42,504 nt of DNA from a virus, in IMG/VR virus record IMGVR_UViG_3300037487_000443, positions 1-42,504 of that record. The stretch is one strand, 5' to 3'. A program made the position numbers and the translations under genes. The first letter of the stretch is position 1; each line of letters begins with the position of its first letter. Under the pieces are notes generated by a model. The model saw only the letters and a program-made list of their open reading frames with translations. It did no database searches and was not told the origin of the DNA. Shown piece by piece: positions 33,973-42,288 of the stretch.

Positions 33973-36768
33973 TTAGTGTGGTTGTTCAATAGAAAATGAT
34001 AAACAATGGACAGCTGAAACAAGTGTAGAAGTTGATGTTCTTCCTCGCCAACAGTGAGGAACAAATAAAGTAGTATTGGAAGGAATAAAACTAGCATTAG
34101 TACCTATATTACCAGTAAATTCTGAATCTGATCCGCTATCGGCATATATCTTTACATAATAATGAATTGTTGAGTCATTGGGTGCTGCGTATAAACAAAA
34201 CTCTACAATATCTGTATTGTTAGCAGTTAATCCAGTTGAAATTACAGCAGGAGCACTAACACCGTTTCTATGTACAATTTGATAAATTGCAGAACCAGTT
34301 GCCAATACTAATCCTACTTGATTTCTCATTGCAACATTTGTTGTTGATATTGGATTTAAAATAGATGAAGCATCTGGAACTGCTGTAGCATCGTTTAGTC
34401 CAACAAACAATGTACTATTAGTATCGAATGTAGCGTCAGCTATACCAAATTTCCACACACAAAAAAACCCACCACGTTTGGCACCATTACCTCGCCAACA
34501 TTGTGCTACAGAAGTTCTCCAACCAGCAGCATTGTTTGCAGCTGCGACTAAAAATGCTTGTCTACGAGAACCACTTAATAAACTTGTATTAGTTATGTTG
34601 ACTGTTCCGTTAACTGAATTACCAGCACCTACGTTTGTTGCGGTATATACCATACCAAATGTAGTTGGAGCTGTATTTACTCCAGCGTTAAAATTCATCC
34701 AGTTAAACTTGTTTCTAGCTATGCAAGTTTGTAGGTTTGTAGACCATCCTGATGAATCTACAAAAGCGGGTAGATCTCTTTGACCAATGCTCTTTGTATA
34801 CATGACAATCGAATCAGCAGGAGCTGTAGTTGGTTCTGTGGCTGGTTTTACCAATTCTAGATTATTAGAGTTGATCTTTACATTAGCTGCTCCTGCAAAG
34901 GAGCTAGCATTGTTGTATTGTACTTGATTAGTAGAACCACCTGGGCTACCTCCTCCTACCGTAGCAGGAACCCAATTAGATCCGTTCCATTGTGGAACTT
35001 GGTTAGTGGCTGCTCCGCTTTGAGTAAGGTCACTAAGGGCATGGGTATGGCTTGCAGCGGCTATGCCAGCTGATGATAGTGAACGATTTTCCCACCGAAC
35101 ATCTGTGCTATCCCATTGTAGAATATGATTATTGGCAATACCCGTAATAAGTACATCATGAAGTTCTTCTAACTCTTGTCCATTATTTACTTTTACATAA
35201 ATGGATCCAGCCCCACCTCCAGCCGATTTAACCATGAATCCAACAACTACACCATGATTAGGTGCTAGAGGTCGATCATAGGTAAAAGCTCCTGCGTTTG
35301 TAGATAACCATAAAGTATCACCTTCTCCACCCGTACCTGAAGTTGAATTAGTAGCAAAACCTTTAAGATAACCTTGGGTAATAATCCAACCTACTGTATT
35401 ATTGGCTATGTCGTGGGCAGCTACTCCAATTGTATCTTTAGCTGTTGCTTCCGACGAAGCATCTGCAAGATCAACTGTTATATGGGTTGATCCGTGGGAA
35501 CCGTTAATATAAACAACTTGACCTTTAGTAATAGTACTTCCTGTTTGATTACGAACTAGCTTTACTAGTGCAGAACCTAATGGAGCATTGATATTAGTAT
35601 TACTAGCACCACCATCTAAACCCATAACAAGTGATTGATAACTAGGATCATATGCAAGGACTCCATCGCCTAATGGATCTGCTGGAGTTAAAGTAGTATC
35701 AAAGTTTATTTGATCTACGGTTGCTTGATCTACAATAATCGAATTAGGTAATCCTATAGTATAAACATTACTTGCAAGGTTTACGTCTACTTCGTTTGCT
35801 GTACCTACTACTGTGGTTCCTGGTGTTAAAATACCAGTATCTTTTAACTTAAGACTAAAAAAATCTAATAAAAAAGTTATGTCACTTGTAGGAGGGCCAG
35901 TTAGATTTTGAATTCTTATTCCACATGTTAAATATCCAGTTGGAATATTAGTAGATATAACAACTTCAGTTCCGCCATTAACAGTAAAGCCAACAGATGT
36001 GGAAGTTTTCTTTTGAATCTTTAGGATATACCAAGTATTATTTGCAAGAGCTGTGGTAGTTCCAGTAACCGTTGTTCCATTATTTACTGTTGGAATCCAG
36101 TTACCACTCTTAGTTCCGTTAAAGAAAATACCTTGTGATGGAGTATTAACATCGTCAAATAAACCCAACTTAATATTATAATTATCAGTTGGATTCTCTG
36201 TTTTTATTACGAAATAAAGAATATTGAAATCAGAAAAAGTAAATGAATCTGTACCTGGACTATTAACTAAGGATAAAATACCACTTCCATTAACTTGAGG
36301 AAGTAAGACCTGTACTATACCAATGTGTCCTATTTCTGAAGCAGCTTCATATATTTCAACACTAGATGGTGTAAGTAACTGACTGGAGGTTGGTCGTGGT
36401 GCTCCAAAAAACGGGTAAGGTGTTACAGTACCTGACTCATCACCGTTACTTTGATTAAGAAAGTTATCCCATAAAAGAATAGGTTGATCTGGATCTGTTG
36501 GATCTATTCCACCACCCCCACCCGAAGGAGGAGGAGCATTTTCTAATGTCTCTACTCTTGTATCTAAACTAGAAATACTTTGATCATGAGAAGATAAAAT
36601 CATATTCTGTTTATCATTAACTGTAGTAATTTCAGTTAAAGTAGAACTTGTATCCGAAGCAAATGTACTAAAAGCATTTCCAACTAGATTAGTATTACTA
36701 ATTGTTTCAGACAACAAAGAATTAATTTCTCGTCTTGTGTGTGCTGATTGCTTTTTATTAGTCTTCAT
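33973..36768 (-). CDS. Fibre-like virion protein, 931 aa
   Basis: Residues about 1-78 are a heptad-rich coiled coil (TTVNDKQNMILSSHDQSISS; LDTRVETLENA), followed by a Pro/Gly linker (PPPSGGGGG), a lectin-like beta domain (about 95-300, with ILYFVIKTENPTDNYNIKLG), a second module (about 380-540: LVKLVRNQTGSTITKGQVVY, GVAAHDIANNTVGWIITQGY) found in phage fibre and head-fibre proteins, Gly/Ser/Asn spacers with SHTHALSDLTQSG, and a beta-rich C-terminal domain with a few Cys. The trimeric-fibre layout suggests a second adhesin or head fibre besides the gp17-like one. Its start overlaps the preceding stop (ATGA). Confidence 0.75.
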   Translation of the reverse strand: MKTNKKQSAHTRREINSLLSETISNTNLVGNAFSTFASDTSSTLTEITTVNDKQNMILSSHDQSISSLDTRVETLENAPPPSGGGGGIDPTDPDQPILLWDNFLNQSNGDESGTVTPYPFFGAPRPTSSQLLTPSSVEIYEAASEIGHIGIVQVLLPQVNGSGILSLVNSPGTDSFTFSDFNILYFVIKTENPTDNYNIKLGLFDDVNTPSQGIFFNGTKSGNWIPTVNNGTTVTGTTTALANNTWYILKIQKKTSTSVGFTVNGGTEVVISTNIPTGYLTCGIRIQNLTGPPTSDITFLLDFFSLKLKDTGILTPGTTVVGTANEVDVNLASNVYTIGLPNSIIVDQATVDQINFDTTLTPADPLGDGVLAYDPSYQSLVMGLDGGASNTNINAPLGSALVKLVRNQTGSTITKGQVVYINGSHGSTHITVDLADASSEATAKDTIGVAAHDIANNTVGWIITQGYLKGFATNSTSGTGGEGDTLWLSTNAGAFTYDRPLAPNHGVVVGFMVKSAGGGAGSIYVKVNNGQELEELHDVLITGIANNHILQWDSTDVRWENRSLSSAGIAAASHTHALSDLTQSGAATNQVPQWNGSNWVPATVGGGSPGGSTNQVQYNNASSFAGAANVKINSNNLELVKPATEPTTAPADSIVMYTKSIGQRDLPAFVDSSGWSTNLQTCIARNKFNWMNFNAGVNTAPTTFGMVYTATNVGAGNSVNGTVNITNTSLLSGSRRQAFLVAAANNAAGWRTSVAQCWRGNGAKRGGFFCVWKFGIADATFDTNSTLFVGLNDATAVPDASSILNPISTTNVAMRNQVGLVLATGSAIYQIVHRNGVSAPAVISTGLTANNTDIVEFCLYAAPNDSTIHYYVKIYADSGSDSEFTGNIGTNASFIPSNTTLFVPHCWRGRTSTSTLVSAVHCLSFSIEQPH

Positions 36769-37064
36769 CCTTTACACTTTCTACCCTTGGGACAAGAAGC
36801 TTTTGAACCGCTAGGGCCAGCCCAAAGATTCTTACAGGCCCAGTATTTAGCAGTTAACTTATTATCTGCAGCGTCGCAGTTATGCCGTGCTTTGAAAGAC
36901 TTACGAGCTTCCGAACTATAGTTGTGACCATAACCTTTTGCTCCAAAATGGATAATCTTTTCTTGTCCATTTGCACATGCTTTGACCATTTTTTTCTTGC
37001 CAGCAGAAGTTGATGCTCTTGGTTTATTACAGGGCATTGATTTCTTATCAGGTCGCTTAGCCAT
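36765..37064 (-). CDS. Small basic Cys-rich protein, 99 aa, next to portal
   Basis: KKMVKACANGQEKIIHFGAK, GYGHNYSSEARKSFKARHNC, KLTAKYWACKNLW and KASCPKGRKCKG form a compact Cys/His/Lys pattern that I recall from conserved small proteins of marine phages and algal viruses. Six Cys and several His suggest zinc binding. Function unknown to me. ATG 37064 lies inside the last codons of the portal gene (8-base overlap) and its stop overlaps the fibre-like start, so it is coupled at both ends. Confidence 0.82.
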   Translation of the reverse strand: MAKRPDKKSMPCNKPRASTSAGKKKMVKACANGQEKIIHFGAKGYGHNYSSEARKSFKARHNCDAADNKLTAKYWACKNLWAGPSGSKASCPKGRKCKG

Positions 37065-38661
37065 TTGGTTGTCCTCCTAGCATTTGCATTGCTTGTTGTG
37101 CCATTTCTGGTGGAATATTAGCACCACCAGTATTCATTAGGTCTTGTTGAGCAGCACCACCCATAGCATTGGCAGCAGCACCAGCAAACATCTTTTGCAT
37201 CTCCATTTGCTGTTGAGCCTTTGCCATCTCCATCTTTTCTTTTTTAATTTCTTCAGCACTACGTACCCAATTGTTGGCATCAAAACCCATAGCCGTGATC
37301 AGGGCTCTAGCATAAGATTCCCACTTGAAGGAAGAAGCAGCTTCTGGTGGAAGATTGCGAACCATTTCACCCATCTGGAGTAATTTGGTGATGTCTGATT
37401 CACGGCTAAGGGACTGGAGGCCAGTAAGGATTTCAATATTAAGGATACCATTCTCAGCGTCAAATTGATTAGCCATTCGTTGATCTATCTCGTTGTTTTC
37501 AATCATAAGATAGATTGTCCTACGAATAATAGGTACCATAAAGTCTCTGGCAATAGCAGAGAATGTACCACCAAGGATTGTTTCTAGCTCATTACCAACA
37601 GCTCTTACAGCGGTAGCCGTAACACGATCTCCAGTTGGCATTGCCGCAGTCTGTAATAAAAATCCTTGTCCGACTTCCTTACGCATATTGTCAACTGCTG
37701 AGGCACAAGCTTGTAGTTGTGGATTAATTGTTTCTCCAGGGGTAATAACAAATACGTCTTGCTTTCTAGCTCCTACCCACTGACCATTACTAGCTCCAGA
37801 TAAATCATCAATCTCGGTTATACCAGCAGGATCTACACCCATAAAGAAAGTGGATCCTGCTGCCATTCCTTGAATCATAGCTCGACTGTAAGATTCTAGT
37901 GTTCGAATATCTGAATAAATATCTTCGACATGTGACCGCCCATAATCTTCGCCAGCAACACTAGCCCAACGCAATAACACATAAGGAAGAACAGAATAAT
38001 AACCCTTGTCGATAGTTTTTCCTTCCAGTTCTTTTTCAACTTCCCAGATTCCTTCATTATTCTGGGATACCCTGACATATACTGTTTTATAGCCTGCTTG
38101 TTTTTCTTCACCCGAAAGGAAGTCATAGGCACTTGCTGGCTCCTCGTTGCTAGGAGAAACATAATCTAAGTAAATAAACTCTTTAATTGTACCATTAACA
38201 TCTCTACGAACAACAAATTGATCAAGACGAATAACTCGGAATGAATAATCGTTTTCCATGACAATAAGAACATCGCCAACAACAATTAAATGTTGCATTG
38301 CCAGATAGGAAACTTCTCTTAGGTTATTTGAAATAAGTTTACGATATACCTGAAAAGATAGTTTATTTAGGTATTCATTAATTTCTGGTGTTGGTTCTCT
38401 ACCATTCTTAAGGCCAAAAGTAAAGAATGGTGTATCGTTAAGGGGAATAAGAACACTAAGGATCTTACTAGCAAGAGATGTTACTCCTCTTGATTGAACT
38501 GAGGAATAAGTCTGAAAAAGATTATCTTCTCCAGTTAAGGATTGATAAGGTAGTAATGTTGGGACGGTAAGAGCTGAACAAGCTCTAGATTTGTTTAGTT
38601 TGGTTTCTCGTTTTGCATCGAGAATCCACCACCTATCTTTAATAGTCTTTTCAGAATTCAT
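37057..38661 (-). CDS. Portal (head-tail connector) protein, T7 gp8-like
   Basis: 534 residues, as T7 gp8 (536). Family features: LPYQSLTGEDNLFQTYSSVQ and RGVTSLASKILSVLIPLNDT near the N-terminus; PYVLLRWASVAGEDYGRSHV and DIYSDIRTLESYSRAMIQGM in the middle; VGQGFLLQTAAMPTGDRVTA followed by TAVRAVGNELETILGG; and a Met/Gln/Ala-rich C-terminal tail (MEMAKAQQQMEMQKM). Twelve copies form the ring through which DNA enters and leaves, docking the terminase and tail tubular protein A. A short ribosome site precedes ATG 38661. Confidence 0.96.
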   Translation of the reverse strand: MNSEKTIKDRWWILDAKRETKLNKSRACSALTVPTLLPYQSLTGEDNLFQTYSSVQSRGVTSLASKILSVLIPLNDTPFFTFGLKNGREPTPEINEYLNKLSFQVYRKLISNNLREVSYLAMQHLIVVGDVLIVMENDYSFRVIRLDQFVVRRDVNGTIKEFIYLDYVSPSNEEPASAYDFLSGEEKQAGYKTVYVRVSQNNEGIWEVEKELEGKTIDKGYYSVLPYVLLRWASVAGEDYGRSHVEDIYSDIRTLESYSRAMIQGMAAGSTFFMGVDPAGITEIDDLSGASNGQWVGARKQDVFVITPGETINPQLQACASAVDNMRKEVGQGFLLQTAAMPTGDRVTATAVRAVGNELETILGGTFSAIARDFMVPIIRRTIYLMIENNEIDQRMANQFDAENGILNIEILTGLQSLSRESDITKLLQMGEMVRNLPPEAASSFKWESYARALITAMGFDANNWVRSAEEIKKEKMEMAKAQQQMEMQKMFAGAAANAMGGAAQQDLMNTGGANIPPEMAQQAMQMLGGQPNG

Positions 38662-38677
38662 TGTCTCTCCTTGTTAA

Positions 38678-39082
38678 TCACAGTGGACGATCTTCTTGTT
38701 CGTATCCTGGTCTTTCAATAGTAGGCATATCAAGATTAAATCCACCACCAAAGTCACTGGATTCTTCTTTTGTTTGACCAGTCATTTCTCGGAAAGTAGA
38801 GGCTTCTTGGCGTTCTTGGGTAATACGTTCTTTTTCTTTAACATCTGCAGCCTGAACACGACGAATGTATTCTTGTTGCCGTTGTCTTTCTTCTTCAGCT
38901 CTAAACCTAGCTTCAGCTTCAACTTGATATTGTTGTTGTAAAGCCATTTGACGATTCATTAGATCCTCTTGTTGTCGCATTTGTGCTTCAACATCTATCT
39001 TGGGTGCTCTACTTCCCTTGAATCTTTTATTCTCTGGGATAGGAAATAAATTTGACTCATTTAACATTAAAAAATTAGGCAT
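38678..39082 (-). CDS. Gln/Glu/Arg-rich coiled-coil protein upstream of portal, 134 aa
   Basis: Residues 30-105 are a continuous charged helix (MRQQEDLMNRQMALQQQYQV; EARFRAEEERQRQQEYIRRV). The ends are short and less ordered, with Gly/Asp-rich FGGGFNLDMPTIERPGY at the C-terminus. No family recognised. It takes the place of T7 gene 7.3 (a small virion protein needed for host adsorption) directly before the portal gene, but I see no sequence proof of homology. It lies one base after the 61-aa gene. Confidence 0.6.
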   Translation of the reverse strand: MPNFLMLNESNLFPIPENKRFKGSRAPKIDVEAQMRQQEDLMNRQMALQQQYQVEAEARFRAEEERQRQQEYIRRVQAADVKEKERITQERQEASTFREMTGQTKEESSDFGGGFNLDMPTIERPGYEQEDRPL

Positions 39083-39083
39083 G

Positions 39084-39269
39084 TCATATCTTCCTTTCTT
39101 GTTGTTCCCAAAGAACTTTAAGTTTAGTTACTACTTCTAACTGACCAGCTTTAAATCCCCGTTCATAATCCTTTAGTTTTAAGTCGCTTTGGTTTAGGGT
39201 TATCGTCTTCTCCAGATACTGAATCAGTTCTTTCGATATTCTCAGTTCTTCTTTCATTTTTAATTCCAT
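39084..39269 (-). CDS. Small hypothetical helical protein, 61 aa
   Basis: MELKMKEELRISKELIQYLE and the rest (DYERGFKAGQLEVVTKLKVL, WEQQERKI) are helical with amphipathic repeats. It starts just after the candidate promoter at 39270-39295; an in-frame ATG four codons in is an alternative start. It is followed at one base by the coiled-coil gene. No function recognised. Its first half overlaps the end of the 63-aa frame listed next in another frame. Confidence 0.6.
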   Translation of the reverse strand: MELKMKEELRISKELIQYLEKTITLNQSDLKLKDYERGFKAGQLEVVTKLKVLWEQQERKI

Positions 39270-39354
39270 TTATATACGATAAACAAAGGGAAAGGTCAGG
39301 GTCCCGAATGGACCCTGCCTTCCACTTCTTAAGTAATAGTTCAATTCTGTTCAT
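39163..39354 (-). CDS. Possible small protein, 63 aa, overlapping frame
   Basis: From ATG 39354: MNRIELLLKKWKAGSIRDPD, LSLCLSYINGIKN, then a charged tail rich in Arg/Lys/Glu. The first 30 residues look protein-like, and the start overlaps the preceding stop by 14 bases. However, the frame contains the hairpin at 39297-39317 and the candidate promoter, and its last 107 bases overlap the 61-aa gene. Either this is a real gene with regulatory signals in it, or the gap is non-coding. I give it below even odds. Confidence 0.4.
   Translation of the reverse strand: MNRIELLLKKWKAGSIRDPDLSLCLSYINGIKNERRTENIERTDSVSGEDDNPKPKRLKTKGL
39266..39292 (-). promoter_or_regulatory. Candidate phage promoter before the structural genes
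   Basis: On the minus strand CCTTTGTTTA (39280-39289) is followed by TCGTATATAAATGGAA. The same ten bases stand before the capsid gene (29186-29195). The position, directly after a hairpin and before the first structural-side genes, is where a T7-like phage carries a late promoter. Two copies are too few to define a consensus. Confidence 0.4.
39297..39317 (-). promoter_or_regulatory. Perfect 8-bp hairpin at the metabolic/structural boundary
   Basis: CAGGGTCC (39297-39304) and GGACCCTG (39310-39317) pair fully around a 5-base loop. On the minus strand it is followed by ACCTTTCCCTTTGTTT, which is T-rich but has no continuous T tract. It could be a terminator for the nucleotide-metabolism genes, an RNA-processing hairpin, or part of a phage promoter, since the repeated CCTTTGTTTA begins eight bases further on. 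Confidence 0.65.
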
Positions 39355-39568
39355 TTTTACTCACCATTATATTAAGATGAAATTGCTTTTCACCTGTATC
39401 AATCTTATTATCAAGTAACTCTTGTTTTAGATTGTCCAAGAAAATCTCAACCATGTTCATGTTGTTAAATCCAACATTCAACGAACAATTTTTTAGCTTA
39501 ACTAGTTTAATAGTTTCGGCTAACGCCTTATCCATATCGTATTCAGATTCAACATACATAGTAGACAT
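39341..39568 (-). CDS. Small hypothetical protein, 75 aa
   Basis: I choose ATG 39568, which has AAGGAG seven bases upstream, over an in-frame ATG at 39598 that overlaps the reductase gene. The protein begins MSTMYVESEYDMDKALAETI and continues KLVKLKNCSLNVGFNNMNMV, EIFLDNLKQELLDNK. It looks like a small alpha/beta protein with acidic N-terminus. No family recognised. It directly follows the ribonucleotide reductase gene and probably shares its transcript. Confidence 0.65.
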   Translation of the reverse strand: MSTMYVESEYDMDKALAETIKLVKLKNCSLNVGFNNMNMVEIFLDNLKQELLDNKIDTGEKQFHLNIMVSKNEQN

Positions 39569-39578
39569 GCTTAACTCC

Positions 39579-41495
39579 TTAAGTAATCTCGCAACCACCA
39601 GCAGTACACGCTAGGGCACGAGCGTTTGTGGTGCCATCTTCTAATTCATAGTTTGAAAGAAGACTAAAATCAACATTGGTTGGCATAGCATCATTCATCT
39701 TGTTATATTGCTCTTCTGTTATTGCTTCAAACGGTGCTTGCTGATATACATGGTTATCCTTTGGTAAGAAGGAAATACCAGAAACCTGATCCCAATAAAC
39801 CCACAACCAGTTACCAATACCAAGAAACTCATTATCTGTATAGTTTACAGTAATGCTTGGCTTGTGATCACAATACCAAAGTTGGTAAGCTAGCCATAGA
39901 TTGAGATGTCCAACAGCATTAATTTGCTTTTCAGTAATACCAAAATCTGCCTTGATTGGAAATGAAAAGATTAGTGTATGATCTGGTTTCATTGCACAGG
40001 CTTCATTTGGAATGCCTGAATCAATCATAAACTTTGCCATTGGTGAATTTTTATCCATACGAATACGTCGAATATAGAACTTACTATATCGCGGATGTAA
40101 TCCAGAAGCAGTACCAGCAACACAACTAGTAGTACCTTCTGGTTTAATACAGGTAATAGACTTGGATGGATTAATTCCAAGGTACTCAGACCACTTTTCA
40201 TTAACCTTACGAGAAATAAACTTAAGTGCTCCTAGTAACTTTTGTAATTCTTCTGGACCATGACCACCATTAGTTAGGTTATTGTCAAAGATACCAGTCA
40301 TTGACACGCCAAGTAGTCGTTCTTCTTCACAATTATCCTTGAAAGAGGAATTATTGTTAGATTTAAAATACGAGAAATTGGTAAGCGCACTCTGTAATGT
40401 TCCCAAAATGGTCGCCATCCTAATTTTATCAATAAGCTGGGGGGCTTGATCCTCAGGCCGTACAGCAATCGTTGACAAGTTGCAGAATTGATTTGGACGG
40501 AGAATGATTTCTGAACAGGGATTAGTTCCAAAGTCGTAATCTGGTTTTCGACCAGCACGTTCTGCAATCTTACGCATGGCTTCTCGATTACAGATTCCTC
40601 GTTCACCTGAACGCGAGTTGTATAATGAAGACCATTCATGCATAAAGGAACCCATATCTGGCTTTGCTTCATACACAGCCGAGTTGTTTGCAAGAGCACG
40701 ATGTCCTTCCTTTTCCCACCAAGGTCCACTCTTGGCATGAGCCATCTCATAATCAGATAGGTCAGATAGACTAATTAAAGCCGAGCGGCGTACACCACCT
40801 GAGATAATTGAATCTGCAATTTGACAAACCAAATCATGAACCTCAATAGGCTTTAGCTTACGGCCACGAGCTTCATAGAACACATTAGCAGTGAACTTAA
40901 TTAACCTAATAAAAGGTTCTGGACCAGAAGCACGGCCACCAAAAGTCTTAAGACGAGCACCATTTGGTCTTATTTTACTTACGTCTACGGTAAAATGCTT
41001 ACCATTGAATAGTTCGTCAATAAAATACTTATAGGCATTTGCCCAACCCTCACGGGAATCTTCTACCACAATAACATTATCGGTCTTAACAATAGTATCA
41101 TGAATGGGTGGTAGGTTTTGGACATTCTTTTTTTCTACTGAAAACCCAACTCCAGTGCCACAGGCTAAGGTATACAGGATATTTGATAAATCTTGAGTAG
41201 ACTTTACAGCTATATAGCAGCAGTTATAGGCTGCTACATCATCCTTATCTAGTGCTGGTCCAGCCGTCATTAAAGCCCGCATAGAACCAAAAATTTGACG
41301 GTCCTTCATCATCTGACGGGCCGTGCCGATCTCTTTCATTTCCTCTAGTGGTACTTTTTTGGCAAGATCTAACCGATTAATTAAATAATCAAAGTAACGA
41401 TCTACAGCTTCTTCCCATGTTTCTCTACGGTTTTGCTCAGGTAGCCATCGGCAATACTTGTCTATAGCCACGAAATCTTCAAATATCTTGCTCAT
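39579..41495 (-). CDS. nrdJ: AdoCbl-dependent ribonucleoside-triphosphate reductase (class II, monomeric)
   Basis: 638 residues; the Lactobacillus leichmannii enzyme has 739. It reduces NTPs to dNTPs with coenzyme B12 as radical source, supplying phage replication. Visible active-site residues: Cys92/93 in AAYNCCYIAV; Asn325, Cys327 and Glu329 in TNPCSEI; Cys338, eleven after Cys327, as between Cys408 and Cys419 of the bacterial enzyme; and the redox pair Cys630/Cys635 in ACTAGGCEIT at the C-terminus, the spacing of Cys731/736. The catalytic set is therefore complete; the missing hundred residues must come from other regions, possibly regulatory. Its start overlaps the exonuclease gene by 17 bases. 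The host must make or take up B12. Confidence 0.95.
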   Translation of the reverse strand: MSKIFEDFVAIDKYCRWLPEQNRRETWEEAVDRYFDYLINRLDLAKKVPLEEMKEIGTARQMMKDRQIFGSMRALMTAGPALDKDDVAAYNCCYIAVKSTQDLSNILYTLACGTGVGFSVEKKNVQNLPPIHDTIVKTDNVIVVEDSREGWANAYKYFIDELFNGKHFTVDVSKIRPNGARLKTFGGRASGPEPFIRLIKFTANVFYEARGRKLKPIEVHDLVCQIADSIISGGVRRSALISLSDLSDYEMAHAKSGPWWEKEGHRALANNSAVYEAKPDMGSFMHEWSSLYNSRSGERGICNREAMRKIAERAGRKPDYDFGTNPCSEIILRPNQFCNLSTIAVRPEDQAPQLIDKIRMATILGTLQSALTNFSYFKSNNNSSFKDNCEEERLLGVSMTGIFDNNLTNGGHGPEELQKLLGALKFISRKVNEKWSEYLGINPSKSITCIKPEGTTSCVAGTASGLHPRYSKFYIRRIRMDKNSPMAKFMIDSGIPNEACAMKPDHTLIFSFPIKADFGITEKQINAVGHLNLWLAYQLWYCDHKPSITVNYTDNEFLGIGNWLWVYWDQVSGISFLPKDNHVYQQAPFEAITEEQYNKMNDAMPTNVDFSLLSNYELEDGTTNARALACTAGGCEIT

Positions 41496-42288
41496 TAATT
41501 ACTCCCTTATATAAATCCAAAATGTTTCTAACTCCGTGGTTATTTGGACACCACAGGTTAATAGTACAATTATCCTTGTCATAGTCACCATGCCGCAGAA
41601 TGCGTACACAGCGTGCTTGAGACAGGGCAAAGTCCTTACGATACATATCTAATGGTCGCTTTTCTTCTGGTCGCTTTGACCAATCCTCGTCCTGATACAT
41701 ATCCATAATCAACTTATCCCAGTCTTCTCTAGGGGTTTTCTCTAAAAACTTCTTGGCTTTGGCAGGGCCAATCTTCCATAAACCCCAGATATTATCAGTA
41801 GTATCTCCAGTCATCCATTGCTGATAAAAGTATTGATTAGCATTATCTTCAGTAACCTCACAAGGTTCTGATTCTTTATCAGGATTCCAATGCCAACCTG
41901 GAACCTGTCGTAGATCTTTATCTACAGTAACCCCAATTGCTTGACCTGAAGATACAAGCATTCCAATAAGATCGTCTGCTTCTAGTTTATTAACGCAGCG
42001 CGTTACCATGCCAGAGCTATAGATTTCGTCTAGTGAATATTGCATTGAGTCAGGTGACTTGTAATCATCTCTATGTTTTTTGTACTGAGGCCAGAAGATT
42101 TTTCTAAAGTTATTGGCACGGGGACATGACATAGCAATATAAACTTTGTCAACTCCCTCTGGAGTCCAGTTCTTTAGGTCTTCTTTAATGCGACCTGGAA
42201 GATTATCTACACCCTCGGAGTCAGCCCAGAAGGCTGCTCTATATGCAATAATATCACCATCAAGAATGGCTTCAGTTGGTTTCTTCAC
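41479..42288 (-). CDS. 5'-3' exonuclease, T7 gp6-like (FEN family)
   Basis: 269 residues from GTG 42288, which has GAGGA five bases upstream; a TTG at 42300 is possible but lacks such a site. T7 gp6 has 300. Metal-binding acidic motifs are present in order: ILDGDIIAYRAAF, VNKLEADDLIGML, TVDKDLRQVPGWHW and TTDNIWGLWKIGPAKAKKFL (helix-hairpin-helix-like arch base). In T7 the enzyme degrades host DNA and removes RNA primers. It is followed without gap by the nucleotide reductase, so breakdown and dNTP synthesis are co-expressed. Confidence 0.92.
   Translation of the reverse strand: MKKPTEAILDGDIIAYRAAFWADSEGVDNLPGRIKEDLKNWTPEGVDKVYIAMSCPRANNFRKIFWPQYKKHRDDYKSPDSMQYSLDEIYSSGMVTRCVNKLEADDLIGMLVSSGQAIGVTVDKDLRQVPGWHWNPDKESEPCEVTEDNANQYFYQQWMTGDTTDNIWGLWKIGPAKAKKFLEKTPREDWDKLIMDMYQDEDWSKRPEEKRPLDMYRKDFALSQARCVRILRHGDYDKDNCTINLWCPNNHGVRNILDLYKGVINEQDI

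Noticed and set aside
37896-38162. Minus-strand frame of 88 codons inside the portal gene
   Set aside because: Overlaps the well-supported portal frame; no ribosome site or family likeness.
40298-40750. Minus-strand frame of 150 codons inside the reductase gene
   Set aside because: It is a second frame within nrdJ, whose own frame carries the active-site motifs. The alternative product has no recognisable features.
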